Part shown: one piece after another, positions 34,972-43,674 of the stretch | Layout of the letters: each line of letters starts with the position of its first letter | Numbering within the stretch: position 1 is the stretch's first letter | Assembly (NCBI GenBank): GCA_903875225.1 | Contig: CAIQVJ010000089.1 | Coordinates: 1 to 64,000 of the forward strand | DNA: 64,000 bases | Direction: 5' to 3' | Source of the DNA: an uncultured Pseudomonadota bacterium | GTDB lineage: Bacteria > Myxococcota_A > UBA796 > SXON01 | The notes under the pieces: model-generated | Told to the model about the DNA's origin: nothing | Databases searched by the model: none | The model's input: only the letters and a program-made list of their open reading frames with translations | Position numbers and translations under genes: made by a program

Positions 34972-35723
34972 CCTGGACTCGCGAAGGTGCTGTCGGCACG
35001 TTCACGCTCGACCGCCCTGCGGCCCGGAACGCGCTGGACCTGGCCACGATCGAGGCGCTCAGCGCCGCGCTGGACGCGAACGCAGCGGACCCGACGCTAC
35101 GCGTGGTGGTGATCACGGGGTCGGGGTCCAAGGCGTTCTGCGCGGGCGCCGATCTCGCGGGGCTGGCCGGCAACCCCGAGGGGCGCAGGCGCGCGGGCAG
35201 GCGCTACGCCGAGCTGCTCGCCCGGATCCTGGAGTTTCCGCGGCCCGTCGTCGCGCGGGTGAACGGCGCCTGCATGGCGGGTGGGTGGGGCCTGCTGCTG
35301 GCGTGTGATCTCGCGATCTGCACCGAGACCGCCACGTTCCAGCTCCCGGAGGTGAACGTGGGCATGTGGCCCATGATGGTCGGGGCGCTGCTGGTGCCGA
35401 TCGTGGGCCGACGCGTGGCGCTGGATCTTGCGATCACCGCCCGCAAGCTGGACGCCGCCGAGGCGCTGCGCCTCGGTTTGGTGAACCGTGTGGCGGCGGA
35501 CCTCGACGCTGGCACCGCGGAGCTGGTGGCGAGCCTCCAGAAGGTGAGCCCCAGTGCGCTGCGGCTCGGGCGCCGGGCCTGGGCGGAGGCCGCGGAGCAG
35601 CCCCTCGGCGCCGGGCTGACCCTGCTGGCCGAGCGGCTCGGTGACCTGATGGAGACCGAGGACGCCGCGGAGGGCTTCGTGGCGTTCCTGGAGAAGCGGC
35701 CTCCGGTCTGGAAGGATCGCTAG
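34968..35723 (+). CDS. Enoyl-CoA hydratase/isomerase family protein
   Basis: A 251-residue crotonase-fold protein. The oxyanion-hole stretch AFCAGADLAGLAG and the later GGWGLLLACDLAI and LPEVNVGMWP are present. The position of the first catalytic Glu of crotonase (GGGCEL in other members) is Gly here (GGWGL), while the second Glu is retained in LPEV. It is therefore an isomerase, a hydratase with altered chemistry, or a different crotonase-fold enzyme. The ATG overlaps the carrier's stop as ATGA. Confidence 0.88.
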   Translation: MTWTREGAVGTFTLDRPAARNALDLATIEALSAALDANAADPTLRVVVITGSGSKAFCAGADLAGLAGNPEGRRRAGRRYAELLARILEFPRPVVARVNGACMAGGWGLLLACDLAICTETATFQLPEVNVGMWPMMVGALLVPIVGRRVALDLAITARKLDAAEALRLGLVNRVAADLDAGTAELVASLQKVSPSALRLGRRAWAEAAEQPLGAGLTLLAERLGDLMETEDAAEGFVAFLEKRPPVWKDR

Positions 35724-35748
35724 CCTTGGACCCCCGGGACCGACGCTG

Positions 35749-36564
35749 ATGCACAACGTGCACGTCCACGGGCTCCTCCCGTGGGTCGACTGGCGGCGGC
35801 TGCTCGGCCCGGGCGAGTGGGTACACGACGGCCCGGGCGCGCACGCGCCGCTCCCCACCCACGCAGCTGCGGACCTCGACGCGCGGCTGCACAACGTCGC
35901 GATCGGCGGCTCGCCGCTGCGGGTGGACTGCGTCCCGCCCCTGCCACGCGCCGCCGTCCGGGCGGCCCGCACCACCGACGCCCGCCGCCGACGAGAGGCC
36001 ACCCCGGGGTTCACCCGCTCCGGCGTCCGTCTGGATGCGGAGGGCAAGGTGTCGCTCACCCCCGAAGCCCTGGCGTTGCAGCTTGGCGAGCGGGTGGCGG
36101 CGGGCGGCGCCGGGCTCACCGTCGTGGACGCCGGCTGCGGCGCGGGCGGCAACGCGATCGGCTTCGCCCGCGCGGGGTGCACGGTGACAGCCATCGAGAC
36201 CAGCGCCTCGCGCCTCGCGGACGCGCGCCACAACGCGCGGATCTACGGCGTGGACGACCGGATCCGGTTCGTGCACGGCGATGCCGCGGCGCTCGTCGCC
36301 GGACTCTCGGGCGACGTCCTGTTCCTGGATCCGCCATGGGGTACAGACTGGTCGCGGTCCGGGATGGGCATCGTCGATCTACCGCTTCTGGACATCATCG
36401 TAGCGAGTCGCGCGCGGTTCCGGCGGATCCTGCTCAAGCTCCCCCCCTCGTTTCGCGTACATGAGCTACCCGACGCCCGCCCGGAGGCGATCTTCGGCCT
36501 CGGGGCAGGGGACAACCGTCGGGTGAAGTTCCTGCTGGTGTCCATCCCCGGCTCGGCGCACTGA
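35749..36564 (+). CDS. TGS1-like class I methyltransferase
   Basis: A 271-residue protein. SAM motif I is VVDAGCGAGGNAIGFA (about residues 124-139) and the catalytic-type motif is FLDPPWGTDW (about 191-200). The DPPWG motif and preceding order resemble the trimethylguanosine synthase/RNA guanine-N2 methyltransferase family. The N-terminal 90 residues are unconserved. The target (RNA or otherwise) is unknown. It starts 25 bases after the crotonase-like gene, possibly the same transcript. Confidence 0.75.
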   Translation: MHNVHVHGLLPWVDWRRLLGPGEWVHDGPGAHAPLPTHAAADLDARLHNVAIGGSPLRVDCVPPLPRAAVRAARTTDARRRREATPGFTRSGVRLDAEGKVSLTPEALALQLGERVAAGGAGLTVVDAGCGAGGNAIGFARAGCTVTAIETSASRLADARHNARIYGVDDRIRFVHGDAAALVAGLSGDVLFLDPPWGTDWSRSGMGIVDLPLLDIIVASRARFRRILLKLPPSFRVHELPDARPEAIFGLGAGDNRRVKFLLVSIPGSAH

Positions 36565-36576
36565 GCGCTGCCCCAT

Positions 36577-36614
36577 GCCGACCCTGCGGTCGGCGGGCGG
36601 GCTCCGGAGGAGCC
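36577..36614. terminator. Two adjacent hairpins between convergent genes
   Basis: GCCGAC pairs with GTCGGC (36577-36594), and GGCTCC pairs with GGAGCC (36600-36614). They lie between the convergent methyltransferase and SRPBCC genes and could act as a bidirectional transcription stop, but no T-tract follows either. Confidence 0.35.
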
Positions 36615-36622
36615 GCCGACAA

Positions 36623-37063
36623 TCAGGCGGTCATGGCCTTGCGCACGTTGTCCACCATGGCCCGGAAGCCCTGGTCCAGGCGCTCGCGCATGCCCATCTG
36701 CTCCGCGAGCGCGCCGAGCACGCCGCCGGTGTCGAGGTCAGCATGCAGGGTCACCAGCGTGTTCGTCGATGGCTTCACAGTGCGCAGGCTCCAGTGCAGC
36801 TTGCCCTTCGTGTGCTTGCCGTCGATCCGCACGTGCACCCGCCGTCCGCCGTGGTCGTCGTCCACACGGTCGAACGCGTAGGACATCGTGCGGGTGCGGA
36901 GCGGTGTGGGCACGGTGACCTCCCAGGTGCCGTCGCCCGTGGGCTTCAGGCTGCCCCAGGCCCCGTTGAGGATGGCGTGGTGGTGAGCGGGGTCTGCCAG
37001 CCAGGCGAGCACGTCGTCGCGGCGCACGCCTTCGAGGAGGACATCGGTGGTGTAGACGGACAC
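36623..37063 (-). CDS. SRPBCC/START-like protein
   Basis: A 146-residue single-domain protein with helix-grip pattern: SVYTTDVLLEGVRRDDVLAWLADPAHHHAI at the N-terminus, central beta strands, and a C-terminal helix (GMRERLDQGFRAMVDNVRKAM). It has no signal peptide, so it is cytoplasmic. It probably binds a hydrophobic ligand. GTG 37063 gives the expected domain start; the track ORF from 37186 adds an unconserved, Arg/Ser-rich stretch. Confidence 0.75.
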   Translation of the reverse strand: MSVYTTDVLLEGVRRDDVLAWLADPAHHHAILNGAWGSLKPTGDGTWEVTVPTPLRTRTMSYAFDRVDDDHGGRRVHVRIDGKHTKGKLHWSLRTVKPSTNTLVTLHADLDTGGVLGALAEQMGMRERLDQGFRAMVDNVRKAMTA

Positions 37064-37104
37064 GGCCGAGGGGTAACGCGTTCGTGCTCGATTGCCCGGT
37101 CCGG

Positions 37105-37122
37105 CCGGCGCTTCTGCGCCGG
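37105..37122. other. Hairpin in the divergent gap
   Basis: CCGGCGC-TTCT-GCGCCGG is a perfect 7-base stem between the divergent SRPBCC gene and lipoprotein. It may be regulatory. No T-tract is present, so it is not called a terminator. Confidence 0.4.
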
Positions 37123-37211
37123 GTCGATGCGTGGCTCCTCCGCCACATGACCGATGAAACGCTGCGGACGGGTGAGCACCTACCATACACTACGTGACCG
37201 GAGGACTCGCC

Positions 37212-37925
37212 ATGCTCATCGCCCTCGCCCTCGCCGCCTGCACACCCCAGATGGACGACAACTCGCTCGAAGCGCCCACGCTCTCCGGAGACACCGGGGA
37301 CGGCGAGAGCGGGATCGAGGTGACCGGTGCGCTCACCGTGACCGCCGGCGCGGGAGACGGCGACTGGACCCTCGTGATCGAGCAGACGACCCTGCAGTAC
37401 CACTCCCCGAGCCACGCCGACCTGGGTTCGCTCTCGGGCCAGACCGTCACGCTCGCGACGCAGCCGGACTACTCCGGGCCTACGGGGATGACGATCCGCG
37501 ACGCTTCGGGCCCGCTCTTCGTGGAGAACCCCGGCACGTCGTGGGACGGCGGGGCCGGTGAGGACGGGTCAGCAGCGTTCGGACACGCGGTCTGGAAGCG
37601 CGGGGACGTGATCGGCAAGGGGGAGGTCACCCAACTGGTCGACGGGGTGGACGAGGAGGGCCAGAAGGTGAAGTTCACCGACGTGGTCGTCACATCGGAC
37701 GACGGCGAGTCCCGGCTGCTCCCTGGCGAGCCCACGAGCCTGACCATCGACGGCGACGCGTGGCGCTTCACGGTGCTGGCCGCCTACCTGGCGGTCAACG
37801 CAGCGAACTCGAAGTGCGGCGCGCCCGACATGCTCGCTGTCGAGCTGATCCGCACCGGGGACGACCCCGGGCCGGTGCTCACGCGCCCGGCGGGGCTGTA
37901 CGCGCCCGTGGGGATGTGCGGGTAG
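37212..37925 (+). CDS. Lipoprotein, hypothetical
   Basis: A 237-residue predicted lipoprotein with the short signal MLIALALAAC (cysteine residue 10) followed by a Thr/Asp/Ser linker and beta-rich segments. No family recognised. ATG 37212 is chosen because GGAGGA lies six bases upstream (37200-37205); the track's GTG 37194 would place that site inside the gene. It is convergent with trmL, seven bases apart. Confidence 0.78.
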   Translation: MLIALALAACTPQMDDNSLEAPTLSGDTGDGESGIEVTGALTVTAGAGDGDWTLVIEQTTLQYHSPSHADLGSLSGQTVTLATQPDYSGPTGMTIRDASGPLFVENPGTSWDGGAGEDGSAAFGHAVWKRGDVIGKGEVTQLVDGVDEEGQKVKFTDVVVTSDDGESRLLPGEPTSLTIDGDAWRFTVLAAYLAVNAANSKCGAPDMLAVELIRTGDDPGPVLTRPAGLYAPVGMCG

Positions 37926-37931
37926 GGTCCT

Positions 37932-38435
37932 TCAGCCCGCCGCGAAAATCTCCGGCTTGATCGCCTGGAGTGCGCCATAGGCGACGATGCTCGCCACGTT
38001 CGAGACGTTCAGGCTCCGCGTGTTCCCGATCATCGGGAGGCAGTAGGCCCCGTGGGCGTCGACCAGCGACTGCGGCAGACCGACCGACTCCCGACCGAAG
38101 ATGTACACGTCGTCCAGGGCGAACGGGATCGCCGTGTACGGCCTCTCCGCGAGCGAGCTGAACAGGTAGCACCGACGATCCTGCGCCCAGCGCCAGAAGG
38201 CGCCTCCGTCCACGTGCTCGACCACGTCGACCTGGTGCCAGTAGTCGAGCCCCGCGCGTCGGACGGCCTTCGCGTCCGTCTCGAACCCGAGCGGGTGGAC
38301 GAGGTGCAGGCGCGCCTGCAGCGCGAGGCAGAGCCGCCCGACGTTTCCGGTGTTCTGCGGGATCTCCGGCTCGTACATGACGATGTGGAACAGGGGATCC
38401 GGGTGCTGCACGTCGCCCTTCTCGGAGCGGCTCAC
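37932..38435 (-). CDS. trmL: tRNA (cytidine/uridine-34-2'-O)-methyltransferase
   Basis: A 167-residue SPOUT-family methyltransferase that 2'-O-methylates the wobble base of tRNA-Leu. It shows the start IVMYEPEIPQNTGNVGRLCLAL, the SAM-knot FGRESVGLP and SLNVSNVASIVAYGALQ near the C-terminus, which is the typical short TrmL layout. GTG 38435 overlaps the upstream CNB-domain gene as GTGA, so it is translationally coupled to regulatory-looking neighbours. Confidence 0.95.
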   Translation of the reverse strand: MSRSEKGDVQHPDPLFHIVMYEPEIPQNTGNVGRLCLALQARLHLVHPLGFETDAKAVRRAGLDYWHQVDVVEHVDGGAFWRWAQDRRCYLFSSLAERPYTAIPFALDDVYIFGRESVGLPQSLVDAHGAYCLPMIGNTRSLNVSNVASIVAYGALQAIKPEIFAAG

Positions 38436-38881
38436 TGCCCGAGCGTCTCGGCCAGCAGCACCCGGGTCATCTGCTTCACGTCCCGGGCAAGCTGGCGGGC
38501 GATGGCGTACTGGAACTTGTCCGCGAGCGGGGCGTTCGACTGGTAGAGGAGGTCGAACGAATCGCGCGGCAGCTCTGCGACCTTGCCCGGACCTCGCGCG
38601 ACGCAGGTCGCGGCCCTCCGTCCGCGATCGAGCAGCGCGACCAGGCCGAACATCGAGCCCGGCCCCAGGACCGCGAGCACCCTGTCCCCCTGGTCGGACT
38701 GGCGACTCACCTCCACGGCGCCCTCGATCACCACGAAGAGCCGGTCCGGACGCTCCTCCTCCAGGACGAGCACCTCGCCGCTGTACACGTGCCGCTCGAC
38801 CATGGCTCCCGCAAGCTGCTCGAGCTCACGCGCCGAGAAGTCGTCGAACAGCCAGTCGTTCTCAAGAAGCTGGTCGAGCAT
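38432..38881 (-). CDS. Cyclic nucleotide-binding domain protein
   Basis: A 149-residue single cNMP-binding domain (CAP-N beta-barrel) with SGEVLVLEEERPDRLFVVIEGAVEVSR and GSMFGLVALLDRGRRAATCVA, the phosphate-binding cassette region. The usual cassette arginine lies within RGRRAAT. No DNA-binding helix-turn-helix follows, so it is not a classic CRP-type regulator. It overlaps the upstream CNB gene by one base and trmL by four. Confidence 0.87.
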   Translation of the reverse strand: MLDQLLENDWLFDDFSARELEQLAGAMVERHVYSGEVLVLEEERPDRLFVVIEGAVEVSRQSDQGDRVLAVLGPGSMFGLVALLDRGRRAATCVARGPGKVAELPRDSFDLLYQSNAPLADKFQYAIARQLARDVKQMTRVLLAETLGQ

Positions 38882-39423
38882 CAGATCTCCTCGATCGGGA
38901 CGATGGAATTGGGCGGGAGCGTGGTGCCACCGAGCCAGCCGAAGGCCCGGCGGGCGGTGTGGCTGGACGTGGGCGCCGACGGGCTCACCACGAGCTCACA
39001 GGCGCGCAGGCGGAAGGACAGGTCGGAGATCAGGCCGGCGAGGAACACCCGGGCCGTGGCGGGGTGATCGCGGCGCAGCGCGAGAAAGTCGCCGTAGGTC
39101 ATCTCCACGGCCGCGCCGGCCGTGTGCCCGAAGACGTCGAACTCGGCCTGACCGGGCTCGATCAGCGGGATCGCGTTGGTCCAGCGCCCGGGCTGAAGCA
39201 CCCCGAGCGTGGCGGTGACCTCCGGCGTGGAGACCCGGAGCTCCACCTCGCCGCGGAGGATGAAGATCGCCCGCGCGGAGTGGGCTCCCTGCTTGCAGAT
39301 CTGCTCGCCCTCGGCGAAGGGGCGCGGGCGCAGCACGTCGAGCAGGGGTGCCAGCGCGGCGTCGTTCAGACCGCCACACAGTTTGGGGAAAAGGGTACGA
39401 AACCGCCCGGGGTCGATGGCCAT
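38881..39423 (-). CDS. Cyclic nucleotide-binding domain protein
   Basis: A 180-residue protein with one cNMP-binding barrel (residues about 15-130, FAEGEQICKQGAHSARAIFILRGEVELR) and a C-terminal tail. It has no helix-turn-helix. The ATG at 39423 is used; ATG 39456 is a longer option. Tandem with the next CNB gene (one-base overlap), so the two may act as a pair. It is divergent from the arylsulfotransferase gene across about 31 bases. Confidence 0.82.
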   Translation of the reverse strand: MAIDPGRFRTLFPKLCGGLNDAALAPLLDVLRPRPFAEGEQICKQGAHSARAIFILRGEVELRVSTPEVTATLGVLQPGRWTNAIPLIEPGQAEFDVFGHTAGAAVEMTYGDFLALRRDHPATARVFLAGLISDLSFRLRACELVVSPSAPTSSHTARRAFGWLGGTTLPPNSIVPIEEI

Positions 39424-39454
39424 GCGTTGGAGTATCCAGATAGCGGTCTCCCGC

Positions 39455-40825
39455 ATGCAAAAAAGAGCAGACCTTCCGCGACAGACCGGGTCCAGGGGCG
39501 CTCACGCGGCGTTCATCAGCCTGTGCACGCTCGGGGGCTGCATGCACCCGCTCCCCGAGGCGCTCCTCACCGCAGACCCGGACATGGTCACCCGCGTCGC
39601 CGTTCACCTCGAGAACGACGAGCCGATCACCGCCCACGCCGAGTACGGCGATGCCGGGGACCCCCAGGAATCCTGGTCCCACACCCCGGATCAGACCGGC
39701 AGCACCCTCGACTTCACGGTCTACCTGCACGCCGACGCCACCAGCGGGGTCCGCGTGGTCGGAACGGACGCCACCGGGCGCGCGGTCGCCGGCCCGACGC
39801 AGGAGTTCCAGGTGGACAGCCTGCCCAGCGCGATCCCCGACTTCGGGAGCACCATCGACGTCACCCTCGAAGGTCTGGGGCCGTACCTGCTCACGAGCGA
39901 GATGAGCGCAGACCCCGCCGAGACCGCCGTTACGGTCGTCACCCTCGACGGGCGGCCCGTCTGGTACTGGCAGCCGGGTGACGGCGTGATCCCCTCCGCG
40001 CGCTTCGACGCGGCCACGGGCAGCATCTACGGGGAGGTCTTCGATCTTCCGAACGCCGGCTTCGCCTATACGTTCTCGATCCCGATCGCGGGGGGAGAGG
40101 TCGTGAAGCACGAGCTCACCTGGGCGCACCACGATGCCCTGCTCCTCGATGACGGCGTGACGGCCACGCTCGTGAGCACGTTCGGCGAATACGACGGGCA
40201 GCAGATCGCGGGGGACTCTATCGTCGAGATCGACGCCGATGGGAACGAACGCACCGTCTGGGACGCGTTCGACCACCTCACGCCGGCCGAGAACCACGCC
40301 TGGAACATCACGCAGTTCCCGGACGGGCAGCCCGACTGGACGCACGCCAACGGCCTCGACTACGACCCGGGCGAAGGCGCCTACTACCTCTCGTTGTGGG
40401 GCCCCGAGCAGATCGTCAAGGTGGATCGTGCGACGGGGAATACCGTGTGGGTGATGGGCGGCCCCGAGAACGACTTCGATTTTGGTGACGACCCGGGCTT
40501 CGGCCCCCAGCACGCGCCCGACTACGAGGACGGGCACCTGCGGGTGTTCGACAACCGCAACGGCTCCGGCTCACGCGCCTGCGACTACGTGGTGGACGCG
40601 TCCGCGCGCACCGCCACGCTGGACTGGTCGTTCGCGCCCGCGGATCCGGAGTGGGCGCTGGTGCTCGGAGACGTGACCGAGCGGGCGGATGGCTCGCACC
40701 TCCTGGGCTGGGGGAGCGCCGGCAACATCTTCGTGACCTCACCCGACGACCAGCTCGTGGGGTTCCTGCAGATGGTGAAGGCGCTCGCCGTCGGGCAGGT
40801 CACCGAGCTTGGGAGCATGCCATGA
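39455..40825 (+). CDS. Arylsulfotransferase-like lipoprotein
   Basis: A 456-residue protein of the aryl-sulfate sulfotransferase (ASST) propeller family: HHDALLL, AENHAWNITQF, ANGLDYDPGEGAYYLSL and FGPQHAPDYEDGHLRVFDN match the family's order of conserved histidines and strands. These periplasmic enzymes move sulfate between phenols via a His intermediate. A weak signal ending CTLGGC suggests a lipoprotein. ATG 39455 is used. The stop overlaps the next gene as ATGA. Confidence 0.84.
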   Translation: MQKRADLPRQTGSRGAHAAFISLCTLGGCMHPLPEALLTADPDMVTRVAVHLENDEPITAHAEYGDAGDPQESWSHTPDQTGSTLDFTVYLHADATSGVRVVGTDATGRAVAGPTQEFQVDSLPSAIPDFGSTIDVTLEGLGPYLLTSEMSADPAETAVTVVTLDGRPVWYWQPGDGVIPSARFDAATGSIYGEVFDLPNAGFAYTFSIPIAGGEVVKHELTWAHHDALLLDDGVTATLVSTFGEYDGQQIAGDSIVEIDADGNERTVWDAFDHLTPAENHAWNITQFPDGQPDWTHANGLDYDPGEGAYYLSLWGPEQIVKVDRATGNTVWVMGGPENDFDFGDDPGFGPQHAPDYEDGHLRVFDNRNGSGSRACDYVVDASARTATLDWSFAPADPEWALVLGDVTERADGSHLLGWGSAGNIFVTSPDDQLVGFLQMVKALAVGQVTELGSMP

Positions 40826-43674
40826 AGCGATCGTGGATCATCGGAGGTCTGCTTTCCGGGGTCGGCGCGCTCGCGCTCGTCTCGGTCGACCCGGAGGCCC
40901 CTCCGGCCGGAAACCCGGTGTACAGCGAGGCGCTGGTCGTGCTGGATCGACTGCAGGACGCCGGCGAGCCCGTCGGGCGGATCCCGATGGAGTGGGCGGC
41001 CCCGACGATCGCGCGGGCAGGCCTGCGGGAGTGGGTGCAGACGCTGCCGCTCAAGGAAGACGTGAAGGTTCGGGTGCTCGCGAGCATCGATGCCCGGAAC
41101 CTGGTGGACGAGCTGATCCCCTTCGCGTTGTTCCTGAAGGAGGTCTACGGGCGCGCAGGCAGTGAGCCGATCAACGGCTTCGACGCGTGGGCACGGGTGA
41201 ACGTGACGCCCGGCCCCGGGCTCGAGCACGACAACTTCCGGTTCGAGGCTCCGGCCCCGGCGGCCTCGACCCCGACCGGGTTCCTCACCCCGGAGCGCAT
41301 CGCAGGCCTGGTCACGCTCTACGACGCAGCGTGGCTCTCCACCTCGCGTCCGGGCGACGACCTCGGCGAGCGCCTCCACTGCACCGCGGACGGCCCGGAC
41401 ATCCCGCCGGACCAGCTGGCCGCCCGGGTGGACGCCACGCGCCCCATCCTGCGCGGGCTCTTCGCCGAGGCCGCAGCGCAGATGGAGCCCGGCGACATCC
41501 GGACAGCCGCCGAGAAGATCACGACCGACGACGTTCGTCAGAGCGCGATCGCCGCGACCCTGCTGCAGTTCGTGGACGGGGAGGTGTGCAAGCACTATCG
41601 TGTGTTCGCCCGCCGCCTGGCCACCGAGCGCGCAGTCCGGAGCCTGCTGGACAGCGGGATCGACCACCCCGCCGATCCTGCCATGTGGACGTGGCTGCAC
41701 TACGAGGATCAGCGCCACCTGGCCGTGCAGATCATCGTGGACGGCCTGCAGGGTCGGCTCGTACGCGCGCTGGCGAACCCCACGGGCCTCGACCCCTACC
41801 TGGCCGGCCTGCTCGCGGCCGAGACCGCTGCGAAAGCCCTCCCGAAGCCGACGCCGTCTGCCGTTCGCGCCGCAGACGTGCACGAGGACTACCTCCCCGA
41901 CTTCGCGGTCCGCGGGGGGCACCCCACGCCGTACCTCGAGCACCTGCTCTCCACCGTCCAGCCCGGCATCGCCCTGCAGGGCATCTCGACCACGCCGACG
42001 ATCTCGGTGCGGAACCTCCCGATCGTCAAGACCGGCGCGCCGGTCGCGGGCGAGGGAGCAACCGGGATCCCCAACTTCCACTTCGTGGATCGGTCGACCG
42101 GGGAGGGGGGGCGGGCCTGGTACTTCTACGGCAACGACGCCGTGCAGCTCCCCGCGCTGGCGCGGGCCGCGGGGATGAAGACGCTGTTCGAGCGCCTGGA
42201 GCGCCTCGACACGATGAGCTGCGGGGCGCAGTACGACGAGCGGGCCGGGTACAGCTTCGACGCCTTCCTGAACCTCGCCATCGGGGAGCGGAAGCGCGAT
42301 TTTGGCGAGGCGATGTGCGCGGACGACCTGAACGTGCGTGCGCGGAACGAGGTGGAGCTCCGCGGGCTGCGGTCGGCGTTGCTGGAACGCGAAGCGGTGC
42401 TCTCCACCCCGCACCACGTCTGGGAGGTCTGGGACGCCTGGAACCAGCGCAACGAGCGGGTCCACGCGCACGCGTTGGCGGAGCGGATCGCCGCGCTCTC
42501 CGTCGAGGCGATGCCCGACCTGCTGCAATGGTACGACCCCTGGCCCGACCACTTCGCCCACGGCAAGGGCCCGCTCTCCGACGAGATCGTCAGCTCCACC
42601 GGGGAGCTTGCGCGCCTGGACCACTGGCTCGGCCTGGTCGACGCCGCCTACTCGACCGCGGGGGTGCGGGACCGCACGCTGTTCGGCATGGCCGGCGACC
42701 ACGGGCTCACCTCCGTGCACTGGTTCGTCCGGCCCGAGACCGAGGTGCTGGACGGCATGGGCAGGGACGGGATCCGGCTCAAGGTCACAAAGATCAGCTC
42801 CGACGAGGGGGAGGGGCCCCGGCTCACCGACCCGCTGCATCCCCCCTCGATGCGCGGCTGGGACGTGATCGTCGCATCCACGGCGGGCGGCAACTACATG
42901 ATGGACTGGTTTGTGGACCAGGGCGCCAACTGGAGCCGCCAACCCGTGCTCTCGGAGCTACGCGCGCTCAAGGTGCAATCCGGCCAGACCATCGACGTCG
43001 TCGACCAGATCGTGCGTCGCCTGGGTGCGAGCCTGGACTACCTCGTGGTGCGCGAGGGGCCCTGCGATCCCACGCAGGCCCACGTGTACCTCGAGGGGGA
43101 CCGGGACGGACGACGCGTCGTGGCCCACATCACGCGGGTTGGGGACAGGATCAGCTACGTCACGGACCCGGCGGCGGACCTGCTCGACGTGCGCACCCAC
43201 TCCCCGTGGGGGGCGATGCCCCAGTCCACCGAGGCCTGCACCGGGGTGAGCGCCTCGCCGAATCCGTCGGACTGGTGCGCCGAGTCCGAGTGGCGCTCGA
43301 AGAACTGGGCGACATCCAGGCCGGACGCCGTCGCCCAGCTAGCGCACCTCTACGACACCGACAGGGCCGGGACGGTGAACCTGTTCCCCAGGGACGGCAT
43401 CGGCTACAACACGGTCGTCCCCGGGCGCCACGCGGGCGAGAGCTACGCGGAGAAGGACGCGTTCGTCGGGGTGTGGGGCGCGCCGGTGGACGAAAACGCC
43501 GGGCAGGTGTCGGTCGCGGTGAACGGAGCGATGCCCGAGGCGATCTACGCGTGGATCACCGGGCAGGAGCCCGTCTCGGGCAAGGACGGCTGGGGGTATG
43601 AGCCGGTGCTGGACCAGGTCTTGAGGAAACAGGCGCCGCCTCAGAACCACGCGCAGGAGGAGTCCGAGAGGTAG
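40822..43674 (+). CDS. Alkaline phosphatase superfamily hydrolase (type I phosphodiesterase-like)
   Basis: A 950-residue exported protein: MKRSWIIGGLLSGVGALALVS signal, an N-terminal helical region of about 370 residues I do not recognise, then an alkaline-phosphatase-superfamily domain. Elements: TPYLEHLLSTV, putative nucleophile T393 in PTISVRN, GIPNFHFVDR, DPWPDHFAHGKG and the metal-binding GDHGLTS (D626). The first metal Asp is not evident. Substrate could be a sulfate or phosphate ester. It overlaps the ASST gene, suggesting joint action on sulfated or phosphorylated substrates. Confidence 0.8.
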   Translation: MKRSWIIGGLLSGVGALALVSVDPEAPPAGNPVYSEALVVLDRLQDAGEPVGRIPMEWAAPTIARAGLREWVQTLPLKEDVKVRVLASIDARNLVDELIPFALFLKEVYGRAGSEPINGFDAWARVNVTPGPGLEHDNFRFEAPAPAASTPTGFLTPERIAGLVTLYDAAWLSTSRPGDDLGERLHCTADGPDIPPDQLAARVDATRPILRGLFAEAAAQMEPGDIRTAAEKITTDDVRQSAIAATLLQFVDGEVCKHYRVFARRLATERAVRSLLDSGIDHPADPAMWTWLHYEDQRHLAVQIIVDGLQGRLVRALANPTGLDPYLAGLLAAETAAKALPKPTPSAVRAADVHEDYLPDFAVRGGHPTPYLEHLLSTVQPGIALQGISTTPTISVRNLPIVKTGAPVAGEGATGIPNFHFVDRSTGEGGRAWYFYGNDAVQLPALARAAGMKTLFERLERLDTMSCGAQYDERAGYSFDAFLNLAIGERKRDFGEAMCADDLNVRARNEVELRGLRSALLEREAVLSTPHHVWEVWDAWNQRNERVHAHALAERIAALSVEAMPDLLQWYDPWPDHFAHGKGPLSDEIVSSTGELARLDHWLGLVDAAYSTAGVRDRTLFGMAGDHGLTSVHWFVRPETEVLDGMGRDGIRLKVTKISSDEGEGPRLTDPLHPPSMRGWDVIVASTAGGNYMMDWFVDQGANWSRQPVLSELRALKVQSGQTIDVVDQIVRRLGASLDYLVVREGPCDPTQAHVYLEGDRDGRRVVAHITRVGDRISYVTDPAADLLDVRTHSPWGAMPQSTEACTGVSASPNPSDWCAESEWRSKNWATSRPDAVAQLAHLYDTDRAGTVNLFPRDGIGYNTVVPGRHAGESYAEKDAFVGVWGAPVDENAGQVSVAVNGAMPEAIYAWITGQEPVSGKDGWGYEPVLDQVLRKQAPPQNHAQEESER

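Noticed and set aside
37105-37122. Terminator at the perfect hairpin
   Set aside because: It lies between divergent genes and has no T-tract.
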